Shown here in pieces: positions 21,322-33,761 of a stretch of DNA of 64,000 bases. Below the pieces are notes generated by a model. The model ran no database searches and had not been told where the DNA came from. It worked only from the letters and a program-made list of their open reading frames with translations. The stretch is from Saccopteryx bilineata (Eukaryota > Chordata > Mammalia > Chiroptera > Emballonuridae). Location: the NCBI RefSeq assembly GCF_036850765.1, contig NC_089491.1:181329520-181393519 (forward strand), read 5' to 3'. The first letter of the stretch is position 1. Every line of letters begins with the position of its first letter. A program made the position numbers and the translations under genes.

Positions 21322-22285
21322 TGTTTTCAATTCTTTTTAATTATCTTGTAGTTTTAAATATAAAGGTGTTTCACTTTCTTGGTTAAATTTATTCCTAGGT
21401 ATTTTATTCTCTTTGGTGCAATTGTAAATGGGATTGTGTTCCTTGTTTCTTCTGATTATTTCATTTCAGTGAATAGAAAAAAAAATTTTTTTTGAGTATT
21501 GATTTTTTATCTTGCAATTTTACTGAATTTGATTATTAGTCAAACAATTTTTTAATAAGTCTTTTAGGATTTTCTATATATGATACATTATTCACAAATA
21601 TTACAGTTTTACTTCTTACATATCAATTTGGATGTTGTGGTTTTTTCCTTACCTATTTTCTTTTGCTAGGGCTTCCAATACTATTTTGAAAAAAAAGTGG
21701 TGACAGTGAGCTGCTCTCTCATTTCTAATCTTAAAGAAGAAGCTTTCAACTTTGTACCTTTGAGTATGATGTTAGCTATAAGCTTGTCATATATGGCCTT
21801 TTAATGTTGAGTACTTTTCTCTATGGGCATTTTTTAAAGATTTTTTTTATATATGAATGTTGAATTATGTCAAATGCTGTTTTTCTGAATCTATTGAGAT
21901 GATAATATGATTCTTTCCATTTCTCCACTTTCTGTATGATTGTGTTCTTACATATAAAGTGAGTCTTATAAGCAGCATATAGATAGGTCTTTATTTTTTA
22001 TTCATTCAATTACTTTGTTGGTTTTGATTTGAGAATTTAGCCCATTTATAATTAAAGTAATTATTAGTGGGTATGTTCCTATTGCTATTTTTAAAATTGT
22101 TTGCTGGCTGTTTTTGTAGTTTCTCTCTATTCTTATCATTTGTCTAGTGTGTAGTCATCACTCAATCAGCCATTAGGTTTTCTTAAGAAGGAAAATTGTT
22201 CCATATGTAGCTGTAGACTTAAAGTGTTCCTGGGAGGAGGTGAATTCAAGATCTTCTTATGTTGCCATTTTCACCTAGAGTCTGA

Positions 22286-23399
22286 AAAATGGCTACATAA
22301 TTTTCATGGAATCCCACACATGAAAAAACTGGTACACATTTTAACTGGCTCATGTAATATACCTCTTCTTTCTCAGTAGTTTGTACTTTACTTTAAAGCT
22401 GTTCTGGCCAGGACTGGTCATTATCAGCCTCAAAGTAATAAAGATAAGAATATATTCAGGTCTAGATTTAATTTTATGCATTATACATTGTTATTCCAGG
22501 GGTTGTTTTTATATTTTTTACTCTAATGTATTTTAATATCTACTCCCTGTATTCATGTTTCTTGTTTCCAACTTTTGATTCTAGCATAGTGATTGATGGC
22601 ATTTAATGTTAACTCCAAATTAGAAAGTAGCTAGTTACCCACCTGCATGTTTGTTTTCAAGTGTATTGATAACACTTGAGAAATTTGCCCATTCTACTCT
22701 CAACAACTAAAAGAGCATAGAACATGAAAAACATACTGCTTGAAAATCAGAGATTTTCTTACACCATGTAACTAGTTACAGTATACTGTAGTAGCATTTG
22801 GCAGTATAATATGCTGGTGTGCATAGAATATGTTTCATAGCAAGAAACTTTACTTGGTAGGTACCTAAGCAGAGGCTTGTCAATCTTTTTTAAGGTTTCA
22901 GGTTCTCGGTTCACTTCTAAGTATTATTTCATTTAAATATTATTTGAAATAACTTTATATTCAAAATTTATTTATGAAGTTTTTAACAATTTCTACAAAG
23001 TTACAGTTTTGAATCTTCTTAGTGAAATTTTTCTTTATCTGAATACTTCTAAGATTTTGAGCCACATTGAAATTTATTCTAACATGATAATGTTTAGTTA
23101 CTGTGTTGTAAATTATTTTTTGTCTCTTGCCCTTATCTTTTCTAAAAATATTTTATTATATACTCATTATGCCAAATCCAACATGGTAACTTTATTATTG
23201 TGCTTTATGTTTTTTAAGACCCTAAAAATTATATCACCTATGTTAAACCCAATATTGCAAAGTTCTAACTATCCAAGGGTACCCTGCAAAGAATAAGAAA
23301 CAGCTACATAAAGGGAGGCAATAGATTAGAGATAAAAGTTATGAAAGAATGCAAGATAAACATATTAATTTATTCTCACAGTTACTATGGCGTGATTAA
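22286..23399. other. Unassigned AT-rich DNA
   Basis: No gene or repeat recognised. The only open frame of note (23009-23296, plus, 95 residues, hydrophobic) has no recognisable domain and is probably chance. Confidence 0.4.
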
Positions 23400-23401
23400 T
23401 A

Positions 23402-23725
23402 CAGTGGTCCCTTATCTATTTGTGGGGGTTAGGTTCCAGAACCCCCCCACAATAAGCGAAAATCTGCTAAGTAGCAGCATTATATTTATTTTATGATTTA
23501 TATATAATTTAAAGCTTTATAAATCCTCCCCACGCTCTTATAAACCTTATTTAGGCTAGAGAATTCTTATTTTACTGCAAAAGTAAAATAAGAAATATAT
23601 GTAAATAACTCTATACTGCAAAATCTTGCAATATAGCGAAAAAATCTGCAATACAAAATTAGATATCTACAATTAAGAAATCCACGACTACAAATAGTGA
23701 ACTGCAATATGGTGAGGGATGACTG
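23402..23725. mobile_element. Tigger/pogo-like MITE (Tc1/mariner superfamily)
   Basis: A 324-bp element with terminal inverted repeats, CAGTGGTCCCTTAT at the left and the complement of GAGGGATGACTG at the right, flanked by TA at 23400-23401 and 23726-23727. The interior has self-complementary words such as 'TTTACTGCAAAAGTAAAATA' and repeated AATCTGC blocks. Non-autonomous; no transposase. Confidence 0.85.
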
Positions 23726-23727
23726 TA

Positions 23728-26700
23728 ATTGGTAAATAGATAAATGTTGATAGAGAGACAGGTTATAACATATCTTGCTATTGTATCCTGAGACAACTAA
23801 AACAGTTCTAGAAACTTCCAGTTATAGAAGTTCAAGCATGTTTTAATTGAGCAGGAAAATTAAGGTCTGAAGACCCTCTTTATTGTACAACCTTAGCCAA
23901 TTTTTTTAATCAGAGTTTTATGATTACAAATAAGAGTTACAATAAGTAAATACTAACCAACTTGATGAGTTATAATAAAAATATTAATTTAATTTACCCA
24001 ATTTAGTGTTAACAGATATTCTCACTACTTAAATTCTTTACTGAGATTATAATAAAACACTTTGGAAATGCTAAAAGGTTAAAAGTGACATTTTAAATAT
24101 TATCTTATCATTTTCAAAATTTTCTAACCCACAGTTTGGTAAAGAGCTTGATCATTGATCTTTACAAATAACTTATATATAGCAAAATCAAATATGTTTA
24201 ATCATTTAAGAATGTGATGGCCTTTATAGTATGAAAGAACTAACTATATGATGAGTTTGAGTAGCTTTAGGAATTTAAATTATTAGGGACTTAGGTAATT
24301 AATTATGTCTCATAAATTAAGTGATACGGCAATAGTAAGTTATTATACAAACCTTCATATAGAATCTTTATGTAAAGAGAAAAGTGATTCCTTTGGGATG
24401 CAACAGGGATTTAGTTGATTTATTAATTCCTCAAGGAAATACTGGTTAATTTATATCTATTCACTGGCATGTAATGTAATGATGTGCTTGATAGAGTTAA
24501 GTTAGTTTTACAAGCTGACCTGCTTACATAGAATCTGTAAATATTGCATGAGTTGAAGCATTAATTGGGTCTTCTGGGCACAGACTGAAATGAAGAGCTT
24601 CTCGAAGGAGTTTTGTACCTTTTATAGTATTTTTCAGTTTAACAGTGTTCAATGGAAAGTCACTGGCTTGAAATAATTTCTGAGCATATTTTGAATTTAC
24701 TTACTAGTCTATGCATATTATAGTAAATTTGTAACAAGTGATGAAACTGATGCCTACATTAATCACTGGTATCTCACATTCAGCAGTTCTGATGAAATGA
24801 AAGAAAGAAGTTGTTTTAAGAGATTTCCATTGAGAAATATTTATCTTTAGGTACTTAGAAGTGTATATAGCAAAGAATTTTTCCTGATTTTTATTATAAA
24901 AAATAAATTGAAAATTTTTACTTTATGTATAACCTGATTTTATATGCTTTATAGGAGAGAAGAATTCAGGTTTATAAATGACCTTGTAGAAAGGATATTA
25001 TAAAATTTGTAAGTGAAATTTGAATAAAACTGACGTTTTAAACTTTAAATATGTAATGTAAAACAAGTGGTATTAAATATGTGATTATTTATTGTATCTC
25101 AGTAAAATAGATTACAAATTTAGTGGTGAAAATTTTTGTGTTTTTAATTATGTATAAAGAATATTGTATACTTATATAAAGTATATCTTGTAAAATAATG
25201 GTATGTCTTCCATTTATAATAAAAAATACAGAGAGTTTGTTGGAAGTTTATTAGCATAGACTAATAGTCTACAATTAGATAAATGTGTTTTTAACCACCT
25301 AGGAAAGTATGTTTTCAGGGTTACAAATAAGGCAACGGAAACATTTTTTTGCCCTCAGTTTTAAAAATGGATCTTGAAACCATTTCTGAGACAGCTTAGA
25401 TATCTAAATGTCCTCTGAAAAACATTAAAATGCCATCTCAGTCCTTGTTCAGACATTATTGATTTTATATTATACGTAGATGAAAAGTTCACTTGGGAAA
25501 TTCTGCTGTATTATTGCTACAATGACCTGGCCATCTAATAGTACCCAGGGCAAAAGCCATTTGATCAAAATCAATGTAAAATATACATTTATCCTCCTGA
25601 GACTTCTAGGGTATTGAAGAGAGAGGGGAGAAGACATCAAATATGAAGAGCAATATTTAGTAATTTAACATCAGAAGTAAAAACAGTTACATCTTTACTA
25701 ACTCTCAAATGCAAATGACTACATGACTCTGAATTCTGGAGCTGTATTGGTTCTTGACAATAGAGTAGAAAAATCAGTAACTTCTGCAAAAACTAAAGTG
25801 TTTTGCATGAAGAAATATTGTATTAAAGTGAGGAAGGTAGCTTTACAAAACTGCTGAAATTTCATGCCCCTTGTTTGTTTAAGCATTGGATGCATAAAAC
25901 ACATTCTGGGCAAGGCTCTATGTTGACTTTTTCATCCTTTATAGCCACAAGAAAATTCTTCTCAACCTCAGTAATAGTGGTCAGATTTCTAAAATTCACA
26001 TTTTGTTCTATTGAGCCCAACTTCTCATCTGATCCCAAGAATACAAGAGGATGGTTGGACACTGTTGATGGACATCATTTACTGAGAGAGATGGATTTAC
26101 CATGAGCAAATGAAGCCTAAATTAAACCTCATGCCTCCAGATAGGGAACCCTTTGTGTGTCCCTGAAAAAGACCATAGTAATGTAAATATATATTTAAAT
26201 ATGTTGGTAAAACTTAGGTTTGCAAAATGGTAAGATATCTTTTAACTTTATGTAATTGCTTTTTTAACCTAAATACTGCAAATACTGTTATATTTATAAT
26301 TTGCTTTACTTTTCTTAAAGAAATGTTTAAAACTGTATAAGCCTAAAACCCCACAAAATCAGGATCTTTTCTTGCTATGATAAGACCCATGAAGTTATCC
26401 CAGTTGAGAGTGTGAGTAGAGGGTACTGTATCACCAACACTGTGTTCTTGTCTAGATGATATCATTCAAGGTGTCCATGTTCTTTGTCACCCCTGACTGA
26501 CCAAGTGTTAACTGAAAAGGATAAACCGTGTGTGTAAACAATATTTCTAGCAGTAACAGAACTGATATTTTACTCAACTTAGTAAACTGTTATTTTACTT
26601 GCTATACCCTTGTTAGCAGGACACCATCATTTCTAGCAATCACTATTTCTCATACCTCTTCATGAATACAATAATATACAAACTTTCTAAGTTGATTATT

Positions 26701-27097
26701 ATCTATGTGCTATAAATTCTAGGCAGATTGATCTGCAGTGTATTCTCTGGTATCCAAAAAATGTATAATAGTTAAGAACTGATGTGTACCATGTGAGGCA
26801 ATTAAAAAGATTAGAAATTTCTTATCTGAGTAAAGCAGAAAAACACTGTCTTCAGACCCTTTGAGGCATCAAAGCTGTTCACTCTGTGTTACACCATCCT
26901 GCTTTCTACTTGTGCACACTACATCTTTCTACCTAAAGCATATATCAATAGCCTATACTCACATCAGAGGATCTTACATATGCAGCTTGAGAACTGAAGG
27001 ATTCACTCATTCTTTAATTCACCCTTTTAAGAAATAATCATTGGGCATTTTTCTGAGCTGGGTATTCTTCTAGAAAAACACCAAGACAAATTCAGGT
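23728..27097. other. Single-copy-looking AT-rich DNA
   Basis: About 3.4 kb with no repeat I can name and no credible exon. Two short overlapping open frames lie at 25862-26105 on opposite strands without a recognised domain. Confidence 0.45.
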
Positions 27098-27212
27098 ACT
27101 TTTTTTTAATATAAGAGGGAGAGACAGGAATGTCGAGATGTCCCTGTATGTGTTCTGACTGGGCATTGAACCAACAGCCTCTGTGCTTCAGGATGAAGGG
27201 TACTACATTTAA
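27098..27212 (-). mobile_element. tRNA-derived SINE fragment (VES-like, type C), antisense
   Basis: Starts with a T-rich run, then 'AGAGGGAGAGACAGGAATGT', 'CCCTGTATGTGTTCTGACTG' and a degraded B box complement (GGGCATTGAACCAACAGCC). The tRNA-like head is incomplete. Confidence 0.6.
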
Positions 27213-27739
27213 AAAAACTTAAACTGACAGAACTCTGGTACCATGATAGTCACGCCATGTCGACTGAGAAGATCATCCCTGAAGAAGCAAGAGTGGTGGT
27301 ACATTCTCTACCTTGGAATTACACCTGAACTTTTTACCTGACACATTCAACTCCTCATCTAAAGAAAAGCATTGTGGGATGGAGGACGAGAAGTTATCTA
27401 CCATGTCAGAGTATTACTAATGGAATCACTACCATCATGAAGACCACACTTGCATTTAAAACCTCCTCACTTGATAACATGCTAAGTGATCACAACAAAT
27501 TTCACACTATTATATTCTATATAAATGTTTTAAAACATATTGAAGTCTCAGTGTTTCTTCAAATAATAGAAAGAGAGAAGGATAAAGTTGAATAATTGTG
27601 TGACTGCATTTTTTTCTGTATGTATGTCTGTTCTATCTTCTTTTGTCACTATCTGCTGGTTATAAAATAACATTGCCCAGCATCGACTTACAGAAAGGGA
27701 CCCTGACTTGAATTTAGGTTTTAACAAAGTTAAATCCTA
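27213..27739. other. Unassigned DNA
   Basis: No feature recognised. A 73-residue plus-strand frame at 27374-27595 has no known domain. Confidence 0.35.
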
Positions 27740-27860
27740 GGTTAGAGAGTTATAAACTATGTGAACTTAAGCACATTGCATAAGGTTCATAAACTTCGAA
27801 TTTTCATACCTAAAATAGAGTTAATAATATCTGTTTGACCAAGATTAGATGAGTCTTTTC
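27740..27860 (+). repeat. MIR-like fossil, sense
   Basis: Follows the MIR pattern: 'AAACTATGTGAACTTAAGCA', then 'TTCATACCTAAAATAGAGTT', then 'GACCAAGATTAGATGAG', matching the 'tgtgaccttgggcaag...catctgtaaaatgg...ggattaaatgag' order. Confidence 0.6.
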
Positions 27861-27999
27861 TTTTTAAATTTATGTTTTAAATATGCTCCATATAATTTCA
27901 TTTTGCCTTATTTAAATCTGAAAATTTACTAAAATCAAGAATTGTGCTTTTTAAATCATTTTCCTTTCCTAAGTACTAGTAATATTTAATATTTACACA

Positions 28000-28215
28000 G
28001 TGGTAAGCACTCTATCAAACACTTATATACTTCATTTATTTAATCTTTCAATATTCCTAGCCAGATGTTAAGAATTCAAATTCTGCAGAGATGGTTTAAC
28101 TTTAAAATTTAGTTCTTCCACTTATAAACTACAATACTGGAAAAACCACTAAGTCTCTTTGAACCTCAATTTTCACATCTAAGTGACTCTTAGATGATTA
28201 AATAAGTAAAGCTCA
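28000..28215. repeat. Two MIR-like fossils in opposite orientation
   Basis: 28000-28095 reads like the MIR 3' part in antisense (TTATTTAATCTTTCAATATT). 28100-28215 reads like MIR in sense (CTTCCACTTATAAACTACAA, then AACCTCAATTTTCACATCTA). Both are strongly diverged. Confidence 0.45.
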
Positions 28216-28394
28216 TAATTTTCTTCAGAGTAAAGCAAGTTATTAAATATGAGATTTTTTTCAAATATATTTATATTTTACAATTATCACCACTTATTTG
28301 AATTGTTATGGTTGAATTTATTACTGTTCATTTTTTGCTTTCCTGTGGAATTTGAATTTTTGTTCAGTAATCATTCATAAGGAATAAAACTTAA

Positions 28395-28800
28395 TCTCAT
28401 CTAGATAAACCCAGCATATGGACTCTCTTTTGTTCTTACTCCTCCTCTGGAGAAAAAGTGTATTTCCCCATACCACTAACATTGGCATTGTCTATGTGAC
28501 ATTATTTGGCTAATGAAATATATTATGAAATGACCTGGTATAGGTTGCAAACCTACACCTTGTGTATATTTACCTCTCTAGGAGCTTCTGTTACACCATG
28601 GGAAATGCATACCCCATATACTTAATGGCCCTACATATTTACTCTACATATGTGAAATGTAGAGTAAGCCTGCACTCAATATGCAAGAAGAAACAAAGTA
28701 CCTCCAGGTGTCCAACTGACACACAGTTTTATGAATGAGTAATAAATGCTTCCTATTTGCCACTGAGATTGTGTGTATTTGTGCCTTATAATGTAAAAAC
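28395..28800 (+). repeat. Ancient dispersed repeat (family not named)
   Basis: The order 'TCTATGTGACATTATTTGGC', 'AATGAAATATATTATGAAAT' and a terminal 'GAATGAGTAATAAATGCTTC...GCCACTGAGATT' resembles a known mammalian repeat ending in 'aataaatg...taagccactgagtt'. I cannot name the family. Confidence 0.4.
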
Positions 28801-28894
28801 TGTCAAGTGCACCCCTTCCCCCCATCACATTCTTTCATATATTACTCAGGATAGTTTTTAAAAAACATAAATCATTAATATCATTCCCCTTGCT

Positions 28895-30225
28895 TAGCAC
28901 TTTTATTTATTATTATTATTGAGAAGTAATTGTTATACAAAACTATCTAAGTTTAAGGCATACAGCATGATGATTTGATTTACATATATTGTGACATCAT
29001 TACCACAATAGGTTCAGCTAAAATCCATCTTCATATATATATATGAAAAAGAAAAAAAAAAAAGAAACAATTCTCCTTGTGATGAGAACTCTTAAGATTT
29101 ACCCTCTTTCCTTATATATCATGTAACAGTATTAGCTATAGTCATCATATATGACAATTCTAGTACTCATTTTTCTTATAACTATAACTAGAAGTTTGTA
29201 CCTTTTAACCTCCTTCATCCAATTTTCCCTTCCCCCACCCTCTACCTATGGTAACTAGAATTCTGATCTCTGTTTTCCATGAGTTTTTGTTTTACATATA
29301 CGTGAGATCATATAGTATGTGTGTTTCTCTGTCTGATTTATTTTACTTAGCATAATACCTATGAAGTCCATTGATGTTGTAATAAGTGGTAGGCTTTCAT
29401 AATTTTTTAGTGCTAATTAATATTCTTTTGTGTGTGTATACACATACACGAGAATACATACACACACATACATATATATATATATATGTTCATCACACTT
29501 TCTATATCAATTCATCCATTGATAGACACTTTGGTTGTTTTTATGTCTTAAATATTGTATATAATGCTGCACTGAACAATGGGTTTATAAATCTTTTTGA
29601 GTTAGTGTTTTTGTTTCCTTTGAATATATTCCCAGAAGTGAGAATGCTGGATCAGATAACTTTTAAAATTTTTTAGAATCTTCTATACTGTTTTCCATAG
29701 TGATTGCAATAATTTATAATCTTGACAAAACTGTACAAGGTGCTTTCTCTCCATATTTGTGCCAGCATTTGTTATCTCTCGTTTTCTTGTTGATGGCTAA
29801 ACTTACATTTCCTTAATGACTAGTTATGTTAAGGATATATTTATGTATCTGATGGCCTTCCATATACTCTATCTTCCTTTGAAAAATGTCTGTCCATATT
29901 CTTGTGCATTTTCAAATTGATTTGTTTTCTTGTTTAGTTATATGAATTCTTTAAATGTGTTTGGATATTAACTTCTGATATAATACAGGGTTTGTAAATA
30001 TTTTTTTCCCATTCTGTAGGTTGTACTTTCACTTTGCTGATGGTTTCTTTTGCTGTGCAGAAGGTTTTTAGTTTGATACATTTCTACTTATTTTTGATAT
30101 TGTTGCTTGTGCTTTAAGTATCATATCCAAAAGATCATTGCTAATACCCATATCATGGGACTTTATTTTTATAATCATGTAGTCTTACATTTAAGTTTTT
30201 AATCCCTTTTGAGTTAATTTTTTTT
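28895..30225 (-). mobile_element. LINE-1 3' half, antisense
   Basis: On the minus strand it encodes decayed ORF2 C-terminal sequence (complement near 29500-29600, 'CACTGAACAATGGGTTTATA') continuing toward RT at 30060-30200. Its start holds 3' UTR-like sequence. A (TG/CA/TA) microsatellite interrupts it at 29411-29490. Confidence 0.7.
29411..29490. repeat. Compound (TG)/(CA)/(TA) microsatellite
   Basis: TGTGTGTG, then CACATACAC, then CACACACATACA, then a TATATATATATA run. Confidence 0.9.
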
Positions 30226-31437
30226 GAGTGGTGTATGATATATATCAAATGTTGATGAACTAACTAATCATTGATATATCTCACACTAAATGGTTCATTA
30301 ATTAAGCAGTGCATGATTGTGGGGGTTGCATTTATATTATGTGAGATAATAGTTTCCACTAGCTTCAAGTACCTTAAAATATTTATTAAAAATTCACAAT
30401 CTAAATATATAGTATTATTTATTTATTTAATAGATATACACAAAGTTCTCTGTAATACAACTTGATTTACTTCAGTAAAAGTCTCTGATAACTATTTTAT
30501 ACTATCTAAATTTCAATTCTCTAAAACTACTTTATATTCTGTATTGTTTATATATATTAATGCTGGTTGCTCTCACATCCTTGTATCAGTTAAAGTAGGA
30601 GAAATTGTTCAAAATTAAACAGTAACTTTAAATTACTAAAGACTAAAATAACAAATACTTATTTCCTGCCATTTATCTGTCACTGGTTGGATTAGGCTGT
30701 ATTCCATATAAACTCTTTTTACTTCAAGATCAAGGCTAAGGGAATAGTCTCTTTCTGGAAATTTGTTGGTTGTTTCTGAAAAAAAACCCTAAAATGTGGT
30801 GAAACATGAACTGGATTTTAAATCTTATGCTAAAGATACCAGTCACTTCCACTCTTATTTCATTGCAAAAAAATAAATTATTTTATGAAGTCTGAAGTCA
30901 TTGTGATAAACACTAATAATTCTTCCTGAGGGAGTGTCACTCAATGTATGCAAAAATTAATACATTTGTGACATTTTGCCACCTCATTTCCCAGACATGA
31001 TTACTATATTATGTTAGGCTTGTTTTACTTTAACACTCTGAAATCAGCCATTTGGTTTTCTCTTTTCAGAATGTCCATCACCATTTTATTTCGAGGTTCT
31101 TCAAAACCTCAACTGACTACTACACTTCAGACTGGGGCCTAATAACTATAAGGTAATGTATTTGTTAGAGAATTTTTTGAGGTTAAACTATATATAAAAA
31201 GATATGTAATCATCTTCCTTAATAAAATTGTTTGGCGCAGATAAATATCAAATAAGTTTGGAAATCTTGTTATAATTTCTTCAAACTTTAAAGTTACTTG
31301 GAAATGTCTTAAACATATATAGCTGGACCAAAATCCATGATTCTTGCTTGAATCTGCTATCCAAGGGAAAAATGACAATTTCAAAGAAATTGCCTTTTCA
31401 AGAAGTTGAATCTATATTTTTATTCTTTGAAAAAGTT
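30226..31437. other. Unassigned AT-rich DNA
   Basis: No gene or repeat recognised. Confidence 0.4.
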
Positions 31438-31638
31438 GCCTGACATGTGGTGGCACAGTGAATAAAACATCAACCTGGAATGCTGAGATCACCAGTTTAA
31501 AACTCTGGGCTTGCCTGGTCAAGGCACATACAGAAAGCAACTATTACGAGTTGATGCTACCAACTTCTCTCCCTTTTCTCTCTCTCTCTTTCCCTCCTCT
31601 CTCTAAAAATAAATAAATAAAATCTAAAAAAAAAAAAA
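31438..31638 (+). mobile_element. tRNA-derived SINE, type A, sense
   Basis: Head GCCTGACATGTGGTGGCACA, a degraded B box (AGTTTAAAACTC), 'TTGCCTGGTCAAGGCACATA', CT-rich part and an AATAAATAAAT tail. Target duplication not clear. Confidence 0.82.
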
Positions 31639-32162
31639 GAAAGTGGTAGACCATATATAAGAATAAATTACACTAAGTCATTTTACTTGGTCATGTTTCT
31701 CGGAATTAAGATGTTTCAATTTAAAAAATCATAATTTGTTTTCTCACATTATTAAAAATAGAAGAAAAATTAGTATTTATGGATTTTTAAAATTATATAT
31801 AGGGATCTGAACCACTATCTTATATATATTATATATATATATACACACATTTCCTTTAATTCTTAATATAATCTTTCAATGTAGGTAATTTAATTAAATT
31901 AAATAACTTTAGTAAGAAATTTAAAACCTGAAATTGTTTAATGAATTTCCTGGTAGTGAATATCATGAATTAAAAATTCATAAACTTTTGCTCTTGATGA
32001 ACCTACAATTTCCATTTGTATCATATACTTAGTTTCTGTTTGCACTATCTAAAATGGTATTGATGTGTATTTGAAGCATGAAAATGGTATAGTACTTCTG
32101 GGATTGGTACTTATATCTCTATTCTTGAGTTATTTATACCGAGCCTAGAATAACCTTTTGTC
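31639..32162. other. Unassigned AT-rich DNA
   Basis: No feature seen beyond a short TATATATATATATA run near 31830. Confidence 0.4.
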
Positions 32163-32517
32163 ACTTGACCAGGCAGTAGCGCATTTGATATAGCGTCAGA
32201 CTGGGATACAAAGACGTAGGTTCAAAACCAGAGCTCACAGGCTTGAGTGTGAGCTCACGAGCCTGGCATGAACATGGGGTTCGTTGGCTTGAGCATAGGA
32301 TCATAGACATCACCCCATGGTAACTGGCTTGAACTCAAAGTTGCTGGCTTGAGCAAGAGGTCACTTGCTCTGCTTTAGCTCCCCCAGGTCAAGGCACATA
32401 TGAAAAAGCAATCAATGAACAGCTAAGTGTTGCAATGAAGAATTGATGTTTCTCATTTCTCTTCCTTCTGACTCTCTGACTATCTCTGTCAAAAAAAAAA
32501 AAAAAGAAGGAAATACT
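32163..32517 (+). mobile_element. tRNA-derived SINE, extended type A' with internal repeats
   Basis: Head TGACCAGGCAGTAGCGCATT and a B-box-like GGTTCAAAACC, then an extra segment with repeated GGCTTGAG words (32241, 32285, 32327, 32346), then 'GTCAAGGCACATATGAAAAAG', a CT tract and a poly-A tail. AAC(C/T)TTTTGTC flanks at 32152-32162 and 32518-32528 (10 of 11). Confidence 0.85.
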
Positions 32518-32767
32518 AACTTTTTGTCTATCAATCTTTCACTTTAATTTAGATAAATTTGCATCCTCCTTTGCAAATTTAACTTGATAAACCTGTTAAT
32601 ATTTGATAAATTTGTACTCAATGTTCAGACAACATTGTGTGTAATTGATCTGAAAAAGTAATAAAGTAAATGATAATTCCCAAACTTGTGTGTGTTTAGA
32701 TCATTGGGACACATTATAGATAGCAAGATAGATTGAGCAGTGTGTATTAAAAAATAAAAGAAAACAT

Positions 32768-33128
32768 CCCTGGATGGTTGGCTCAGTGACAGAGCCTCAG
32801 CCTCAGTGTGGATGTCCAGATTCAATTTCCAGTCAGGGCTTATAGGAGAAGCACTTCCCTCTCCTTCTCTCTCTCTTCTCTCTATCTATTTCTTTTCTCC
32901 TCCTGAAACAATGGTTCATTTGGTTGCAGCAAGTTGGCCCCTGGCACTGAGGATGACTCTATGGAGCCTCCACCTCAGGTGCTAAAAACACCTCGGTTGC
33001 CAAGAACTGGCCCTTGATGGGCAGAGCACCCCCTGTAGAGGCTTGCCTAGGTGGATTCCAGTAGGGGCACATGCTGGAGTCTGTCTCTCTGTTTCCCCTT
33101 CTCTCACTAAACAAACAAACAAACAAAC
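32768..33128 (+). mobile_element. tRNA-derived SINE, long type B, sense
   Basis: Starts TCCCTGGATGGTTGGCTCAG, has a B-box-like ATTCAATTTCCAGTC, then pyrimidine tracts, 'TGGTTGCAGCAAGTTGGCCC', 'GGGCAGAGCACCCCCTG' and the terminal 'CTGTCTCTCTGTTTCCCCTT', with an AAAC-repeat tail. The CTCF-like core is degraded in this copy. Confidence 0.85.
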
Positions 33129-33194
33129 CTAAAATGCACAAAAAATAAAATCATTAAATGCAGTTTCTGACATTGGACATATCTCTTTGTATTT

Positions 33195-33385
33195 TTCAGT
33201 TCTGCTTTCTACCAATTGTTTGATCCTGTAAATTATTTAACTCTATATGAAATAGTATTACTTTATCTGAAAAATGTAGATAGCATTAACAATTTCTTCA
33301 AATGTTTATTCTGAGTATTAAATAAGATAATGATTTTAAAGTACTCATGAAGTGTTTAGCAGATTGAATTCTTTCAATAAATGAA
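33195..33385 (+). repeat. MIR fossil, sense
   Basis: Order 'CTACCAATTGTTTGATCCTG', 'TTACTTTATCTGAAAAATGT', 'GAGTATTAAATAAGATAATG', 'AAGTGTTTAGCAGATTG', 'TTTCAATAAATG' matches the MIR core and 3' end. Confidence 0.65.
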
Positions 33386-33430
33386 AAGAAAGCTTACATT
33401 TTAATCTTATATAATGACCATATCCACTGC

Positions 33431-33727
33431 TATGATCTGAATGTGTTACCCCAAAACTCTTATGTTGAAATTCTAATCCTCATTATGATGGTTTTAGGAG
33501 ATGAGCTTTTGGGAGGTGATTGGGTCATGAACACAGGCCATCGTAAATAGGATTAGTGCCCTAATAAAAGATACTCTAGGGAGATCTCTGCCCTCTTTCA
33601 CCATGTGTGGATAAAACTAGAAGTCTGCAGCCCTGGCCTGATAGCTTTGTTGGTTAGAGCCTCATCCTGAGGCACAGAGGTTGCCAGTTTGATTCCTGGT
33701 CAGGGTACATACAGGAACAGTTCAATG

Positions 33728-33761
<34 letters not shown>

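Larger units (their letters stand above)
19205..22285 (-). mobile_element. LINE-1, antisense, with internal jump and two nested SINEs
   Basis: On the minus strand this is L1: the ORF2 C-terminus at 19240-19640, then the RT region at 19680-21930. Near 21930 the sequence jumps to the start of the endonuclease ('TACATATAAAGTGAGTCTTA') and L1 leader-like sequence up to 22285, so the middle of ORF2 is missing or two copies are joined. A type A SINE (19932-20121) and a type B SINE (20956-21321) are inserted. All frames are decayed. Confidence 0.75.

Noticed and set aside
29386..29676. Open frame of 96 residues
   Set aside because: It runs through a TG/CA/TA microsatellite and an antisense L1, giving a low-complexity peptide.
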